From NCBI RefSeq assembly GCF_023715845.1, contig NZ_JAMBOR010000010.1, positions 1 to 64,000 of the forward strand: DNA of 64,000 nucleotides, in the 5' to 3' direction. Within the stretch, counting starts at the first letter, position 1; every line of letters begins with the position of its first letter. Positions 50,721-60,275 of the stretch are shown piece by piece. The notes under the pieces are model-generated. The model did no database searches. It had not been told where the DNA came from and worked only from the letters and a program-made list of their open reading frames with translations. The position numbers and the translations under genes were made by a program. This DNA comes from Fictibacillus phosphorivorans. GTDB taxonomy: Bacteria > Bacillota > Bacilli > Bacillales > Fictibacillaceae.

Positions 50721-51398
50721 ATGAAAACTCTACATAAACCCAACAAACAGCAATATGCTTATCAAGTCATTCGTTCCCGCATCTTAGATGGAAGATATCC
50801 ACCTGGTCACAAGCTTGTTATTGATCAGTTGGCAAGAGAGCTTCAAACGAGTGCTATCCCTGTGCGTGAAGCCATCAGGCAGTTGGAAGCTGATTCCCTA
50901 ATCTCGTTCAAACCATATTCAGGAGCGATCGTAACACCTTTTGATGAAGAAGCATATCTTGAGACGTTATCTGTACTTGCCGTACTAGAAGGTTTTGCAA
51001 CAGCAGAATCATCTAAATCCTTTCCTCACGAAAAACTCGACGAACTAAGAGCCTACACCACGTTAATGGAAGAAGCACTTGATTCACTGGATTTTTCTCT
51101 TTTCTCCAACTACAACAAAGAATTTCACAAACTAACCTACAAATATTGTTCAAACCAATTTTTAAAAGAACAGATTCATTCAACTTGGGAGAGACTTTGT
51201 ACTGTCCGAAAAAGTGGTATGACCATGAAACCTTCCAGAATGAAACGGTCCATAGCAGAACATTATCAGCTTATTGAAATGATTCAAAATCGAGAAGATC
51301 CTGTGAAGATTGAGTCTTTTACCCGCAATCATAAGTTGAACACGCTAAAAGCATTTCTTGAGGACAAATCCATTCAGTCAAAAACTATCAATTATTGA
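50721..51398 (+). CDS. GntR-family (FCD/VanR-FadR type) regulator of the hpa operon
   Basis: A 225-residue regulator: winged HTH at about 10-75 (YQVIRSRILDGRYPPGHKLVIDQLARELQTSAIPVREAIRQLEADSLI, in parts) and an FCD ligand domain (about 85-215) with conserved histidines (FNKEFHKLTY region; AEHYQLIE; RNHKLNT) that usually bind a metal and an organic acid. First gene of the operon, 15 bases before the DapA-family gene. It probably senses an aromatic-acid intermediate. The ATG at 50721 has no clear ribosome site. Confidence 0.88.
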   Translation: MKTLHKPNKQQYAYQVIRSRILDGRYPPGHKLVIDQLARELQTSAIPVREAIRQLEADSLISFKPYSGAIVTPFDEEAYLETLSVLAVLEGFATAESSKSFPHEKLDELRAYTTLMEEALDSLDFSLFSNYNKEFHKLTYKYCSNQFLKEQIHSTWERLCTVRKSGMTMKPSRMKRSIAEHYQLIEMIQNREDPVKIESFTRNHKLNTLKAFLEDKSIQSKTINY

Positions 51399-51413
51399 TT
51401 AAGGAGGAACAAA

Positions 51414-52337
51414 ATGAATATCGAAGAAGTTAAAAAAACACTGCGCGGTTCCATTGCACCCATTATCACTCCTTTTAACAAGGATGAGTCATTGGATCTT
51501 GAATCACTAAAAAGTTTAATAGATTGGCACATTCAATCAGGGAGTCATGGGATCTCCGTAACCGGAACGACAGGAGAGCCTTCCTCATTAACGCTGAAAG
51601 AACGTGAGCAAGTGATGGAAACAGCGATTAAGGCTGTTAATAAACGAGTACCGATCGTTCCTGGAACTGGATCTACCAATCATCAGGAATCGCTTCACCT
51701 TACTAAACTCGCACAGGAAATGGGAGCAGATGGTGCAATGGTGATCGTCCCATACTACAACAAGCCTTCACAGCATGCTCTATACAAACACTTTAAGACG
51801 ATCGCAGACAGTGTAGATATTCCGCTTATCATCTATAACATCCCTGGAAGAACTGCCGTTAACTTGGAGGTGAAAACACTTGCCCGGCTTAATGAAGATT
51901 GTCCGAACATCATTGGTGTCAAAGAATCCAATAAAGACTTCGAACATGTAAACCGTGTGCTATTAAATTGCGGACGTGACTTTTTACTGTATTCAGGTAT
52001 TGAATTGCTTTGCTATCCGATGCTGGCAATCGGGGGAGCAGGATACATATCTGCGACAGCAAACGTCCTGCCGTCTAAAGTAGCTGAAGTATATAACGCC
52101 TGGGAATCAGGTAATGTTGAGGAAGCCATGAAGCTTCATTATGATCTGATGCCATTAAATGATATTCTGTTTAAAGATACGAACCCAGCACCTTTGAAAG
52201 CTGCCCTTGGAATGATGGGTAGAATTAATCCAACCTTGAGAATGCCGATGGACTTGCCGTCAGATTCATTGCAGAAGGAAATCAGATCTGTTCTGGCTGA
52301 CTATGGTTTAGTAGAAAAAATAGGGAGTGAAGCATAA
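51414..52337 (+). CDS. DapA/NAL-superfamily class I aldolase in the hpa operon
   Basis: A 307-residue TIM-barrel lyase: TGTTGEPSSLT (50-60), YNIPGRT with Tyr141 and Arg146, and the Schiff-base Lys170 in IIGVKESN. It looks like dihydrodipicolinate synthase, but its place in this operon suggests a pathway aldolase cleaving the 4-hydroxy-2-oxoheptane-1,7-dioate-type intermediate to pyruvate and succinate semialdehyde, a job usually done by the unrelated HpaI. True lysine-pathway function cannot be excluded. AAGGAGG precedes the ATG. Confidence 0.82.
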   Translation: MNIEEVKKTLRGSIAPIITPFNKDESLDLESLKSLIDWHIQSGSHGISVTGTTGEPSSLTLKEREQVMETAIKAVNKRVPIVPGTGSTNHQESLHLTKLAQEMGADGAMVIVPYYNKPSQHALYKHFKTIADSVDIPLIIYNIPGRTAVNLEVKTLARLNEDCPNIIGVKESNKDFEHVNRVLLNCGRDFLLYSGIELLCYPMLAIGGAGYISATANVLPSKVAEVYNAWESGNVEEAMKLHYDLMPLNDILFKDTNPAPLKAALGMMGRINPTLRMPMDLPSDSLQKEIRSVLADYGLVEKIGSEA

Positions 52338-53129
52338 ATGAAACATGCAAGAGTGATCTATGAAGGAAGAGAACAAAAGGGAACGATTATTGATGATATG
52401 ATTACTTTTTCTTCAGGAAAAACCGCGAATATCAAGGATATCGATACTTGGCTTCCTCCTTTTCAGCCAAATAAGATGATTGGTCTCGCATTAAACTATG
52501 CTGATCACGCCGATGAACTGGGTCTGGAAAAGCCTGCTGAACCTGTCCTTTTTATAAAACCCAATTCATCCCTCGTCGGACATAAAGGGCAAGTATTCTA
52601 TCCTGACGGTGCGACGTACATGCATTATGAGAACGAACTTGCCGTTGTGATCGGAAAGGAAGGAAGAAATATTAAAGCTGAAAATGCGATGGAATTTGTA
52701 AGCGGTTACACGATTGCGAATGACGTAACGGTACGTGACTTCGTTAACAATTGGTACCGTCCGCCAGTACGTGCGAAGGGGCACGATACATTCGGTCCGA
52801 TGGGGCCATTTTATGTGGATGCCGCGGATATTCCGGATGTAACAAACCTTGAACTCCGCACATTTGTGAATGGTGAACTGAGACAGCAGGGGAACACAAA
52901 AGACCTGATGTATTCCATCCCAGAGATCATTGAGTTCGTGTCTTCATTCATGACACTTGAGCCGAACGATGTGATCTGGACGGGAACACCAAAAGGGATC
53001 TCACACGTACATCCAGGTGATGTTGTAAGACTTGAGATCGATTATCTTGGTGCATTGGAAAACACGATTGTTGATGGCCGTACCGATAAGGTGCCAACAG
53101 GAGGGAAGGACAATGAAGCCAGAGGTTAA
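52338..53129 (+). CDS. hpaG: Fumarylacetoacetate-hydrolase-family isomerase/decarboxylase (HpaG-like)
   Basis: A 263-residue FAH-fold enzyme: MIGLALNYADHADELG, FIKPNSSLVG, YENELAVVIGKEGRNI (metal Glu), GYTIANDVTVRDFV and VIWTGTPKGIS. In 4-hydroxyphenylacetate degradation, HpaG decarboxylates 5-oxopent-3-ene-1,2,5-tricarboxylate and isomerises the product. Enteric HpaG is a fusion of two such domains; this is a single-domain form, so one protein may do both steps or one step is missing. The ATG follows the previous stop with no gap. Confidence 0.87.
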   Translation: MKHARVIYEGREQKGTIIDDMITFSSGKTANIKDIDTWLPPFQPNKMIGLALNYADHADELGLEKPAEPVLFIKPNSSLVGHKGQVFYPDGATYMHYENELAVVIGKEGRNIKAENAMEFVSGYTIANDVTVRDFVNNWYRPPVRAKGHDTFGPMGPFYVDAADIPDVTNLELRTFVNGELRQQGNTKDLMYSIPEIIEFVSSFMTLEPNDVIWTGTPKGISHVHPGDVVRLEIDYLGALENTIVDGRTDKVPTGGKDNEARG

Positions 53130-54627
53130 TGAAACGATACAACATTATATAAACGGACAGTTCGTATCCGGTCATACCGGTGAATTCTTCGTAAACTTGA
53201 ATCCTTTTACGAATGAAAAAATTAATACTGTCAGTGAAGGAACAAAGGAAGATATCAATCTCGCAGCAAAAGCGGCAAAAGAAGCGTTTAAGGAAGGGCC
53301 ATGGGGCAAGATGAAGCAAGAAAAACGACTTCAGTACATCTATAAAATCGCTGAACTTATTGATCGCGACATCGAAGAGATCGATTTACTGGAATCTTAT
53401 GATACAGGTCTACCGATCGCCCAAACAAGAAAGATGGTCGGGCGTGCGGCAGATAATTTCAGATTTTATGCGGAGATGGTGAAGAACCGCCTGTCTGGAG
53501 AAGCCTATCATGTGGATGAAGAGTTCATGAACTACACCATCCAGAAGCCGGTTGGCGTTGCAGGGCTCATTACACCATGGAATGCTCCTTTTATGCTTGA
53601 AACGTGGAAAATCGCACCTGCTTTAGCGACTGGAAATACAGTTATTCTAAAACCAGCCGAATGGTCTCCGCTGACAGCAAATAAACTAGCAGAGTTGGTT
53701 GATGAAGCAGGGTTGCCGAAAGGGGTCTTCAACGTTGTTCACGGCTTTGGTGAAAAAGCGGGAGCCTCACTCGTAGCACATCCTGATGTTCAGCTGATCT
53801 CATTTACAGGCGAGACGAAAACCGGATCAGAAATTATGAAGAACGGAGCCGATTCATTAAAACGGTTCTCGATGGAACTGGGCGGCAAATCTCCTATTAT
53901 CGTTTTTGACGATTGCGACAAGGACCGTGCCATGGATGCTTGTGTGTGGGGAATCTTCTCCTTCAATGGTGAAAGATGTACCGCTAACTCACGTTTGTTC
54001 GTACAGGAATCTATTAAAGATGAATTCATAGCCAAACTAAAAGAAAGAGTAGATAACATCATTGTAGGTGATCCATCGGACCCGGATACAGAAGTTGGAC
54101 CGCTCATTCATCATGAACACTATGAAAATGTGAAACGCTATCTAAAGATTGCAGAAGATGAAGGGGCAGAGCTCTACAGTCAGCAGCTCTCTGAATCTCA
54201 TAAAAAAGGAAACTTTGTAGCTCCTACTCTTTTATTAAATGTGAAGAATGATATGACGGTGGCGCAAGAAGAAATATTTGGACCGGTGCTCTCTGTCATG
54301 ACCTTTAAAGATGAAGCGGAAGTAATCGAATACGCAAATGACATTAAATATGGTCTAGCGGGCTATGTCTGGACGAACGATATGAAAAAAGGACTTCGTG
54401 TCGCAAACGCTGTTGAAGCAGGCATGCTGTGGGTGAATTCGCAGAACGTACGTGATCTTCGCATTCCGTTCGGAGGATCAAAAAACTCTGGGATCGGACG
54501 TGAAGGCGGACACTATGCGTTTGAATTCTACACAGAAACGAAAGTGGTGCATGTGGCACTCGCTGATCATCATATTCAGCAGTTCGGAAAGAAAAAACAA
54601 ACGCTTCAGACCGAAGCTAAACACTAG
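53113..54627 (+). CDS. hpaE: 5-carboxymethyl-2-hydroxymuconate semialdehyde dehydrogenase
   Basis: A 504-residue NAD-dependent aldehyde dehydrogenase: PWNAPFMLETWKIAPALATGN, KPAEWSPLTA, FTGETKTGSEI, the general-base Glu in MELGGKSP and the catalytic Cys in FNGERCTANSR. It oxidises the semialdehyde made by ring cleavage of homoprotocatechuate. ATG at 53113 follows GGAGGGAAGG and overlaps hpaG by 17 bases, indicating coupling. Context and length match HpaE well. Confidence 0.9.
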   Translation: MKPEVNETIQHYINGQFVSGHTGEFFVNLNPFTNEKINTVSEGTKEDINLAAKAAKEAFKEGPWGKMKQEKRLQYIYKIAELIDRDIEEIDLLESYDTGLPIAQTRKMVGRAADNFRFYAEMVKNRLSGEAYHVDEEFMNYTIQKPVGVAGLITPWNAPFMLETWKIAPALATGNTVILKPAEWSPLTANKLAELVDEAGLPKGVFNVVHGFGEKAGASLVAHPDVQLISFTGETKTGSEIMKNGADSLKRFSMELGGKSPIIVFDDCDKDRAMDACVWGIFSFNGERCTANSRLFVQESIKDEFIAKLKERVDNIIVGDPSDPDTEVGPLIHHEHYENVKRYLKIAEDEGAELYSQQLSESHKKGNFVAPTLLLNVKNDMTVAQEEIFGPVLSVMTFKDEAEVIEYANDIKYGLAGYVWTNDMKKGLRVANAVEAGMLWVNSQNVRDLRIPFGGSKNSGIGREGGHYAFEFYTETKVVHVALADHHIQQFGKKKQTLQTEAKH

Positions 54628-54639
54628 GGAGGAATTTCT

Positions 54640-56115
54640 TTGCCTGCACGTACGGGGGAACAATATATCCAAGGAATCACGAAAGCAAAAAACAATGTTT
54701 GGATTCATGGTAAAAAAGTGGATGACGTACCATCTCATCCCGCATTCAGAAATATTGTGAGATCTATTGCCAACCTGTATGACCTCCAGCATGAAAAAGC
54801 AGACAAGATGCTATACACTTCTGAGACCACAGGAGATCAGGTAGGACTTTCATTTATCGCTCCAAAAACGGTTGAAGATCTGATCCGCCGCCGCGAGATG
54901 ATTTCCGAATGGGCAAGGTATACAGGGGGAATGATGGGCCGCACACCGGATTATCTGAATACAAGTGTGATGGCGTTTGGTACATCTGGAAACTTCTTTG
55001 CTCAAGATGATCCGATGTTCGCTGAGAATGCGAAGAAATACTATGAATATTGCAGGGAGAATGACATTAGCTTAACGCATACGCTCATTCATCCGCAAAC
55101 CAATCGTTCAAAAAAGCAGTCCGAGCAAAAGGACCCTTATTTGTCTGCTCGGATCGTTGAAAAGAACAAAGACGGAATCGTTGTAAAAGGCGCAAGACTG
55201 CTTGCAACGCTCGGCGGAGTAACAGATGAGATCGTTGTTTTCCCATCAACGTTGAACAAGGCGTCTTCAGAAGACGATCCTTATGCAATGGCATTTGCGA
55301 TCCCGAACAATACAGATGGCCTGAAGTTTTTATGCCGAGAATCTTTTGACCAAGGCAGAAGTCAGTGGGATCATCCGCTTAGTTCACGGTTTGAAGAAAG
55401 TGATGCGATCGTTGTGTTCGATAATGTACTGGTCCCTTGGGAGCGTGTGTTTGTCAGCGGAAACTCTGACATCTGCAATAGGACTTATGTAGAGACGAAC
55501 GCGATTGTTCATATGGCTCACCAGGTTATAGCAAAGAATACGGTGAAAACAGAATTTGTCCTTGGTGTAATTTTAAATATGATGGAAGCCATTGGAATCG
55601 ATGTGTTCCCACATGTAAAAGAAAAAGCATCAGAAGTAATGCTGATTCTAGAGACGATGCGTTCCCACCTTTATCGGGCGGAACATAATGCGTCGATCGA
55701 TAAGTACGGCAACATGACGCCTGACTTTGCTCCCTTAAACGCAGCTCGCAACTGGTATCCAAAAATATATCAGCGCATAGTGGAGATCGTGAAGATTCTT
55801 GGTGCCTCCGGCTTGATGGGGATTCCGACTGAAGCAGATTTTAATGCGGAAGATATCGGCGAACTCGTTCACCGCTATACGCAAGGCGCAAATATTGACG
55901 GTTATGAGCGTACACAGTTATTCCGATTAGCTTGGGATATTTCAATCAGCACATTTGGAGGCCGCCAAGCACTATATGAATATTATTTCTTTGGTGATCC
56001 AGCACGTATGTCAAATATTTATTATGATCAGTTCAACAAAGAGCCGTATAAAGATATGGTGAAAGATTTCTTGAACCGTGTGAAATCCTCAGATCATAAT
56101 TATACGAGTGTATAA
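54640..56115 (+). CDS. hpaB: 4-hydroxyphenylacetate 3-monooxygenase, oxygenase component
   Basis: A 491-residue HpaB-family flavin monooxygenase: MPARTGEQYIQGITKAKNNV, then RTPDYLNTSVMAFG, LTHTLIHPQTNRSK, LLATLGGVTDEIVVFPS and VPWERVFV, all conserved in this class D enzyme. It hydroxylates 4-hydroxyphenylacetate to homoprotocatechuate using FADH2 or FMNH2 supplied by a separate reductase (HpaC), which is absent from this cluster. TTG at 54640 follows GGGAGG. It starts 12 bases after hpaE. Confidence 0.92.
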   Translation: MPARTGEQYIQGITKAKNNVWIHGKKVDDVPSHPAFRNIVRSIANLYDLQHEKADKMLYTSETTGDQVGLSFIAPKTVEDLIRRREMISEWARYTGGMMGRTPDYLNTSVMAFGTSGNFFAQDDPMFAENAKKYYEYCRENDISLTHTLIHPQTNRSKKQSEQKDPYLSARIVEKNKDGIVVKGARLLATLGGVTDEIVVFPSTLNKASSEDDPYAMAFAIPNNTDGLKFLCRESFDQGRSQWDHPLSSRFEESDAIVVFDNVLVPWERVFVSGNSDICNRTYVETNAIVHMAHQVIAKNTVKTEFVLGVILNMMEAIGIDVFPHVKEKASEVMLILETMRSHLYRAEHNASIDKYGNMTPDFAPLNAARNWYPKIYQRIVEIVKILGASGLMGIPTEADFNAEDIGELVHRYTQGANIDGYERTQLFRLAWDISISTFGGRQALYEYYFFGDPARMSNIYYDQFNKEPYKDMVKDFLNRVKSSDHNYTSV

Positions 56116-56125
56116 GGGGGTGCAG

Positions 56126-57112
56126 ATGTTGGACTTTAACATTATTCGAATCGCGCGAGTGGTCATGAACGTGACTGACCTGAACGCTTCACGTGATTTT
56201 TATGTAAATGCTCTCGGTTTCATTGAAACAGCTTCCTCTTCCGATTGGATGGCTTTAAGGGGGTTAGAAGAACATTGCCACCATAGCCTCCTTTTGAAAA
56301 AAGCTGATAAGCCCGGTGTGCATGCCGTCAGTTATAAAGTTTGGGAAGATGCACATCTCGATGCATTAGCGTCCTTTTTTAAAGGAAAAGGGTCAAAGGT
56401 ACTGTGGAAAGAAGCCGATCAGTCAGTGGGCATCGGCAGAACCCTTTGTGTGGAAGATCCATCAGGCATACCTCTAGAGTTTTTTGTAGAGATGGAAGGG
56501 GTAGAACGCTGCATTCAAAAGTATGATCTGTACAAGGGAGCAAGGGTTCAGCGGATCGATCACATCAACTGTATGGTTCCTGATGTTGAAGCAGCTGTTT
56601 CCTTCTATACAAAAGAACTTGGTTTCAGAGTTTCAGAGTATACCGCTACAGAAGATGATAGAACTTGGGCTGCGTGGCTTCATAGAAAACCAACGGTCCA
56701 TGATGTAGCATTCATGAACGGGGAAGGCCCACGTCTGCATCATGTGGGATTCTGGCTTTCAGATCCGATGAGTCTCATCCATTGCTGTGATGTGATGGCA
56801 AGTATGGGATATGCAGATCATATCGAGCGCGGACCAGGACGACATGGATTATCTAACGCATTCTTCCTATACATTCGGGACCCGGATGGAAACCGCATCG
56901 AACTTTACAATGGAGATTACTTAACAAGTGATCCAGACTTTAAGCCGGTGAAATGGGATATCAATGACCCACGTAGACAGACGTTTTGGGGACATAAAGC
57001 ACCAGACAGCTGGTTTAATGAGGCGACTTCGTTTTTAGATGTGGAAACCGGAAAGCCAGTTAAACAAAAGAGCCCAACATTGGCACAGCGTAAGCCTGAC
57101 TTTGTAACGTGA
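56126..57112 (+). CDS. hpaD: 3,4-dihydroxyphenylacetate 2,3-dioxygenase (type I extradiol)
   Basis: A 328-residue two-domain VOC dioxygenase. The N-terminal domain (about 5-130) is structural; the C-terminal domain carries the metal ligands His in RIDHINCMV, His in LHHVGFW and Glu in GNRIELYNGDY. It cleaves homoprotocatechuate next to the hydroxyls using Fe2+ or Mn2+, like the Brevibacterium and Arthrobacter HPCD enzymes. ATG at 56126 follows AAGGGGG. Last gene of the operon. Confidence 0.92.
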   Translation: MLDFNIIRIARVVMNVTDLNASRDFYVNALGFIETASSSDWMALRGLEEHCHHSLLLKKADKPGVHAVSYKVWEDAHLDALASFFKGKGSKVLWKEADQSVGIGRTLCVEDPSGIPLEFFVEMEGVERCIQKYDLYKGARVQRIDHINCMVPDVEAAVSFYTKELGFRVSEYTATEDDRTWAAWLHRKPTVHDVAFMNGEGPRLHHVGFWLSDPMSLIHCCDVMASMGYADHIERGPGRHGLSNAFFLYIRDPDGNRIELYNGDYLTSDPDFKPVKWDINDPRRQTFWGHKAPDSWFNEATSFLDVETGKPVKQKSPTLAQRKPDFVT

Positions 57113-57122
57113 TCAAAGATGG

Positions 57123-57163
57123 AAGCTGACTAGAGGATCATTGATTCTAAAGTCAGCTTTTTT
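57123..57163 (+). terminator. Terminator of the hpa operon
   Basis: AAGCTGACT and AGTCAGCTT pair, with inner TAGA/TCTA, followed by T residues. Confidence 0.9.
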
Positions 57164-57282
57164 GTCGTTTGTAGAATGCGCTGCAGAAGGATCATTACAT
57201 TTCCTTTTAGGAACGATTTCATCGATAATAGACTAAGATGATAAATCTTCCAGTTTAACAGATAAAAAAAGGGACTGATTTT

Positions 57283-58455
57283 ATGATTACATTGATTAAA
57301 GGCGGTGAGGTATATGCACCTCATCATCTTGGAAAAAAGGACATCTTAATAGCCGCTGGGAAAATTGCGAAAATCTCTGATCATATTGAATGGCCAGTAT
57401 CTGATATTGATATCCATATGATCGACGCGACTGGAAAAATCGTTGCACCCGGTTTTATTGATGCTCACGTTCATATAACAGGAGGCGGAGGAGAAGGGGG
57501 ATATAAGACAAGAACACCGGAGATTTATTTATCCGACATCACGCTTGCAGGTGTTACAACTGTTGTTGGAGTAATTGGTACGGATGGAACGGCGCGCACG
57601 ATGACCAACCTGATCGGAAAAGCGAAAGCACTTAAAGAAGAAGGCATCTCCTGCTTTGTACATACGGGCTCTTATCAAGTACCTGTTAAAACACTGACTG
57701 GAAGCATCGAAACAGACATCATGATGATTGATGAAGTAATCGGTGTGGGAGAGATTGCGATTAGTGACCATCGATCTTCTCAGCCTAATGCGCACGAACT
57801 TGCCAGACTCGCTTCACAAGCTCGTGTGGCGGGAATGCTGTCAGGGAAAGCGGGAGTAGTCAACATCCATCTCGGGGACTCAAAGCGCATGCTCTCATTG
57901 ATTGAGGAAGTAATCGAAACAACTGATCTTCCTATTTCTCAGTTTTACCCGACGCATATCAACCGAAATTCATATGTGTTTGAAGCCGGGATCGAATATG
58001 CGAAAAAGGGCGGCTATGTAGATTTTACGACCAGTACAACGAAACAGTTTATAGAAGAAGGCGAAGTGAAGTGCAGCACCGGCTTAAAAAGGATGCTTGA
58101 AGCGGGAGTACCGATCGAACGTATTACCTTCACGTCTGATGCACAGGGAAGTCTTCCTGCTTTTAATGAACATGGAGAATTTACGGGGCTTCGTATCGGT
58201 AAAGTGAACTCGCTGTATAAAGAAATAAGAGATGCTGTCGTTCATGAGGGGATACCTCTTCAAACCGCTTTGCAGACGATTACTAGCAATCCTGCAAAAA
58301 TTCTAAAGCTTAAAGAAAAAGGAATCCTTGCTGAAGGGCTTCATGCTGATCTTGTTCTGCTGAATAAAGATAACTTGAACATCGATACAGTCATAGCCCT
58401 CGGGCAAGTGATGGTTCAGAGCGGTCGTGCAGTAATAAAGGGGACTTTTGAGTAA
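57283..58455 (+). CDS. iadA: Beta-aspartyl (isoaspartyl) dipeptidase
   Basis: A 390-residue amidohydrolase with a two-zinc site: first metal motif GFIDAHVHITGGGGEGG (His-x-His), a Ser-rich GEIAISDHRSSQP, NIHLGDSK and FYPTHINRNSYV (later His ligands), and the final aspartate in FTSDAQGS. These are features of IadA, which releases beta-aspartyl residues from damaged proteins. It has its own leader after the hpa terminator and is not obviously linked to that pathway. Confidence 0.9.
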   Translation: MITLIKGGEVYAPHHLGKKDILIAAGKIAKISDHIEWPVSDIDIHMIDATGKIVAPGFIDAHVHITGGGGEGGYKTRTPEIYLSDITLAGVTTVVGVIGTDGTARTMTNLIGKAKALKEEGISCFVHTGSYQVPVKTLTGSIETDIMMIDEVIGVGEIAISDHRSSQPNAHELARLASQARVAGMLSGKAGVVNIHLGDSKRMLSLIEEVIETTDLPISQFYPTHINRNSYVFEAGIEYAKKGGYVDFTTSTTKQFIEEGEVKCSTGLKRMLEAGVPIERITFTSDAQGSLPAFNEHGEFTGLRIGKVNSLYKEIRDAVVHEGIPLQTALQTITSNPAKILKLKEKGILAEGLHADLVLLNKDNLNIDTVIALGQVMVQSGRAVIKGTFE

Positions 58456-58550
58456 ATGGAGGTTTTTTTAGCTTTCTGTACACATGTTCTGCGTGAGAAA
58501 AATATGGTAAAATAGACACCATACATAAAAAAAATTAAGGTGGCGATCAT

Positions 58551-59006
58551 ATGGCTAAACAGGAAACACCAACAAAGTTAAGTCCTGAATTGTTTGAACA
58601 CCTGCAAGGCGAGCAGCTCGTATTACTTGGTACAGTTGACGCAAAAACAAATTCACCATCTGTAAATGCAATTTCTTGGGTAAAGAGTTTGTCAGAAGAA
58701 AAAATCCGTTTTACCGTTACAAACAATTCCCGAATCGTTACGAACATTCAAGCGAACCCGAGTGTTGTGCTGACAGTTGTCGGACTGGAAACCGTGTATT
58801 CGATCAACGGGAAAGCGAATATCATTGAAAACGCTATGGCAGATGTCCCTCTTAAGCTTGCGAAGATCGAAGTAGACATTGAACATGTTTTTGAGAGCAT
58901 GTTCTGGGGTGCTAAGATTGTCCAAGAGCCTGTCTATGAAAAAACGTATAACGAAAAGAAAGCAAAAGAGCTGGATGAGAAGGTATATGAAGCTCTTATG
59001 AAGTAA
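58551..59006 (+). CDS. FMN-binding split-barrel protein (pyridoxamine 5'-phosphate oxidase-like)
   Basis: A 151-residue split-barrel protein: LVLLGTVDAKTNSPSVNAISWVKS is the first two strands, IRFTVTNNSRIVTNIQANPSVVLTVVG the central dimer part. This layout fits the PNPOx-like family; a flavin or heme could be bound. No substrate is known. AAGGTGGCGATC precedes the ATG at 58551. Own terminator downstream. Confidence 0.82.
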   Translation: MAKQETPTKLSPELFEHLQGEQLVLLGTVDAKTNSPSVNAISWVKSLSEEKIRFTVTNNSRIVTNIQANPSVVLTVVGLETVYSINGKANIIENAMADVPLKLAKIEVDIEHVFESMFWGAKIVQEPVYEKTYNEKKAKELDEKVYEALMK

Positions 59007-59033
59007 TCTATAAAGAGAATAAATCATCATCAG

Positions 59034-59065
59034 AAACCGTCTTATAACATGTTAAGGCGGTTTTT
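59034..59065 (+). terminator. Terminator of the split-barrel protein gene
   Basis: AAACCGTCTTA and TTAAGGCGGTTT form a stem followed by T residues. Confidence 0.8.
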
Positions 59066-59091
59066 ATCATACCGAAAAGAGGGTGAGAGCT

Positions 59092-59481
59092 ATGATTGTT
59101 GCCTTTCGTATGCTGCTTTTATCAGGATTGTTATCGGTCCTAACCGGTATTTTCTTTGTAACGGATCTATTAAAAACGAAGTCCGTTTCAGGTATGGGCT
59201 TATGGGGCTACTTTCTTTTGTTTTGGGGGATTGCCACTGTCTTGATTTCGTTCAAACGGCTACCTTATTTTTGGCTGATGAAGGTTTTAGCGGGAGCAGG
59301 AATTCTGCTTCACGGACCACTTTTTTTATATTGGGTCCTATTCCCAGACGGCCTTGGACAGGAACTAGGAAAAGGGAACTCTTTTTATGGCCTAGCTTCA
59401 GGGCTTTCAGTTGTTTGTTGCATCCTCATAATCGGTAAAAAGGGGAATAGAAAAATAAGCTCCCATTCGATTTCTAAATAG
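59092..59481 (+). CDS. Small four-helix membrane protein
   Basis: A 129-residue protein with four hydrophobic segments: VAFRMLLLSGLLSVLTGIFF, GLWGYFLLFWGIATVLIS, LMKVLAGAGILLHGPLFLYW and ASGLSVVCCILIIG. It ends in a basic tail (GKKGNRKISSHSISK). I do not recognise a family. ATG at 59092 follows GAGGG at eight bases. Confidence 0.65.
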   Translation: MIVAFRMLLLSGLLSVLTGIFFVTDLLKTKSVSGMGLWGYFLLFWGIATVLISFKRLPYFWLMKVLAGAGILLHGPLFLYWVLFPDGLGQELGKGNSFYGLASGLSVVCCILIIGKKGNRKISSHSISK

Positions 59482-59605
59482 AGTGTTTTTTAAAATTTTG
59501 CTGAACTGAAAACTGGTTACAGAAGCCGGGACCTACTACGATAAAAGTTTAGGGATACTACCGTAATGGGTTCCGCTTTCGGGAGCGTTTTGTATAAACG
59601 ACATT

Positions 59606-59645
59606 GAAACTGACCTATGGATTTTCATAGGTTAGTTTCTTGTTC
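59606..59645 (+). terminator. Hairpin downstream of the four-helix protein gene
   Basis: GAAACTGACCTATG and CATAGGTTAGTTTC pair over 14 positions with one wobble, followed by a short T-rich run. It is about 125 bases after the gene; the stretch between holds nothing recognisable. Confidence 0.65.
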
Positions 59646-59767
59646 AACGGGGATATTGAAGAACGCGCTGTTTGAATCAGGAAAGTTTTCTTATAATGAT
59701 AGACTAATTGAATGGTGTAGAGTATAAAGGAGGAATAATCAGGCGGCGATTCAAAAAGGGGATAAAA

Positions 59768-60275
59768 TGATTGAAAGAAAGATACGGTATGACTCCAAAG
59801 TTATAGAATATAGTTGTAGACTATTAAAGGCACAAGATCAAACCTTCGTGCTATTTCATAGAATATTAAATTCCTTTACTATGTAGCAAATCAGACGCCA
59901 TTAACCATTCCCGAAGGCAGTTATACAATCGCATATTACTGGGGAGACCGTCCATATAATGTATACATCTGGAGAGATCGTGAAGGGAAATATTTAGGTT
60001 CCTATTTTAATATCGTAAAAAATACATATTTTACTGATAAGTTGGTGTGCTTTGAAGATTTGATCATTGATATTATGGTGCTGCCTAATGGTGAATTCTT
60101 TATATTAGACGAAGATGAGTTGCCTGAGCCTATAGAGCAGTTTGAGAACGGTACTGTTAAACATGCCCTAGGTTTATTAATGGATTCCATTGAAACTATT
60201 CTACCTCAGGCCATTTCTGAGTCTGATCATAAATTTAAACATATTGAACTTCTTTATTGGTTGAATAAACCATGA
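59768..60275 (+). pseudogene. DUF402-family protein pseudogene, one frameshift
   Basis: From the ATG at 59768 the frame reads MIERKIRYDSKVIEYSCRLL and FVLFHRILNSF, then stops (TAG at 59885). In another frame the protein continues YYVANQTPLTIPEGSYTIA, YWGDRPYNVYIWRDREG and the DUF402 end motif DLIIDIMVLPNGEFFILDED, running to 60275. A single indel near 59865-59875 explains this. Relatives of about 170 residues include nucleotide phosphatases such as Ntdp/YgaC. Confidence 0.8.

Noticed and set aside
51414-52337. Plain dapA of lysine synthesis
   Set aside because: Sequence motifs fit, but it is locked inside the hpa operon with tight spacing, so I kept the broader aldolase call.
59885-59887. 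In-frame stop in the DUF402 gene as another recoding event
   Set aside because: The stop is TAG and the homologous sequence continues in a different frame, which fits a frameshift pseudogene rather than selenocysteine.
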